Shown: positions 14,537 through 15,219 of the stretch, piece by piece
How the letters are laid out: each line of letters opens with the position of its first letter
Position numbering within the stretch: position 1 is the stretch's first letter
Source: Hydrogenophaga sp.
GTDB lineage: Bacteria; Pseudomonadota; Gammaproteobacteria; Burkholderiales; Burkholderiaceae_C
Length of the DNA stretch: 15,219 nt
Direction: 5' to 3'
NCBI GenBank assembly: GCA_020047875.1
Contig: JAIFNE010000171.1
Location: 1 to 15,219 of the forward strand
Position numbers and translations under genes: made by a program
The notes under the pieces: generated by a model
Told to the model about the DNA's origin: nothing
Seen by the model: the letters and a program-made list of their open reading frames with translations, nothing else
The model's database searches: none

Positions 14537-14781
14537 ATGGAAACCATCCAAATTCGTGAAGCCAAAGCCAGCTTTTCTGCGCTGGTAGCCGCTGCAGAGA
14601 AAGGCCGTCCTACCCTGGTTAGCCCCATGGCCAGCCCTGCGCCATGATCGTGCCGGTGGCTGATGGCGCACGCCTCTACCCGCTGGAAATGCCCAACCTG
14701 GCCAGCTACCTGCTGTCCTTGCCCGAGCCTTTTGAGACCGAGCGCGACACCACACCGCTGCGGGGTGTTGATTTTGACTAA
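14537..14781 (+). pseudogene. Phd/YefM-type antitoxin, frameshifted
   Basis: ATG 14537 follows AAGGAG with 7-base spacing. The N-terminus, METIQIREAKASFSALVAAAEKGRPTLV, is the classic DNA-binding and dimerisation part of Phd-family antitoxins. After Val28 the frame goes wrong and stops at TGA 14645-14647 after 36 residues. One base appears missing at about 14621-14626; restoring it gives HGQPCAMIVPVADG and a normal tail, YPLEMPNLASYLLSLPEPFE, ending at TAA 14781, 81 residues in all. The tail is the toxin-binding part, so the short product should not neutralise the toxin. Sequencing error cannot be excluded. Confidence 0.75.
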
Positions 14782-15219
14782 CGTTGTGATTCAGGGCTAC
14801 CTGCTGGACACCAGTGTGGTGTCTGCATTGGCCCCCGGGCGCGAAGCCTTTGTGCCCAACCCTTTGAGCCAGTGGCTGCACGCACATCACAAAGAACTTT
14901 TTCTGCCTTCCATTGCCATTGCAGAAATGGCGCAGGGCATTGGCAAACTGCGCCGCGCTGGTGGCGCAGAGCGGGCTGACCGCCTGGACCTCTGGCTAGA
15001 CGGCTTGCTGGCCGCCTACGCAGACAGGATCTTGCCGCTGGACGCGCAAGCTGCACGGCTGGCGGGGCAAATTTCGGATGCAGCCATAGCGCAGGGCCGC
15101 CACCCCGGTTTTGCCGACGTAGCCATTGCGGCGCTGGCTCAGCACGCGGGCCTGCTGCTGCTCACCCGCAACCTCAAGCACTTCCAGCCGCTGGGCGTGG
15201 CCTGCGCTGATCCGCTGGT
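14774..15219 (+). CDS. PIN-domain toxin (VapC/FitB-like), 3' end beyond window
   Basis: The frame starts at TTG 14774, overlapping the antitoxin stop by 8 bases, or at GTG 14786. It is open to the window edge, about 148 codons, which is nearly a full PIN toxin. The protein opens GYLLDTSVVSALAPG with the first acidic residue of the metal site. A conserved Glu follows in IAIAEMAQGI, then Asp in HPGFADVAIAALA and the late motif LLLLTRNLKHFQPLGV, all typical of FitB/VapC ribonucleases. These cut RNA and are held in check by the partner antitoxin encoded just upstream. Key acidic residues look intact although the antitoxin frame is broken. Confidence 0.8.
   Translation, partial: MTNVVIQGYLLDTSVVSALAPGREAFVPNPLSQWLHAHHKELFLPSIAIAEMAQGIGKLRRAGGAERADRLDLWLDGLLAAYADRILPLDAQAARLAGQISDAAIAQGRHPGFADVAIAALAQHAGLLLLTRNLKHFQPLGVACADPL

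Overview
The window reads as a chromosomal segment of a high-GC betaproteobacterium, most likely Burkholderiales/Comamonadaceae. That placement is inferred from codon usage, protein style and gene layout; no marker gene is present.

Positions 183-10294 hold a compact divergent locus for importing and breaking down 2-aminoethylphosphonate (AEP). On the minus strand three overlapping genes form an operon: an FCD-type GntR regulator, a class III PLP enzyme that fits PbfA ((R)-1-hydroxy-2-aminoethylphosphonate ammonia-lyase), and an EamA/DMT-type membrane protein. On the plus strand lie a periplasmic AEP-binding protein, an ABC ATPase, a fused two-domain permease, PhnW (AEP:pyruvate transaminase), PhnX (phosphonoacetaldehyde hydrolase) and an FAD-dependent amine oxidase of the type found in phosphonate loci. 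The proposed logic is that substrate enters through the ABC importer. AEP (PhnW), hydroxy-AEP (PbfA) and perhaps N-methyl-AEP (the FAD enzyme) are all turned into phosphonoacetaldehyde, which PhnX cleaves to acetaldehyde and phosphate. The 172-base divergent promoter carries a strong palindrome, a good candidate operator for the GntR protein. A hairpin plus T-run between the binding-protein and ATPase genes probably lowers expression of the downstream genes.

Positions 10295-12342 are a scarred junction. They hold a gene remnant, a complete IS4-family insertion sequence (10762-12216) with 16-bp inverted repeats and a perfect 10-bp target duplication, and the palindromic repeat into which it inserted. 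The transposase frame is interrupted at CCC CCC TGA, and its conserved C-terminal tail continues in the +1 frame.

Positions 12343-13827 (minus strand) encode a sulfatase-superfamily enzyme closest in motif style to phosphonate monoester hydrolases, which would feed phosphonates into the locus on the left. Behind it is a fragment resembling the TOBE tail of an ABC ATPase, then degraded sequence resembling a phage-type ART domain. The right edge carries a Phd/VapC-type toxin-antitoxin pair whose antitoxin is frameshifted and whose toxin runs off the window.

No tRNA, rRNA or CRISPR array was seen. Positions 1-182 hold no convincing gene, only a probable terminator.
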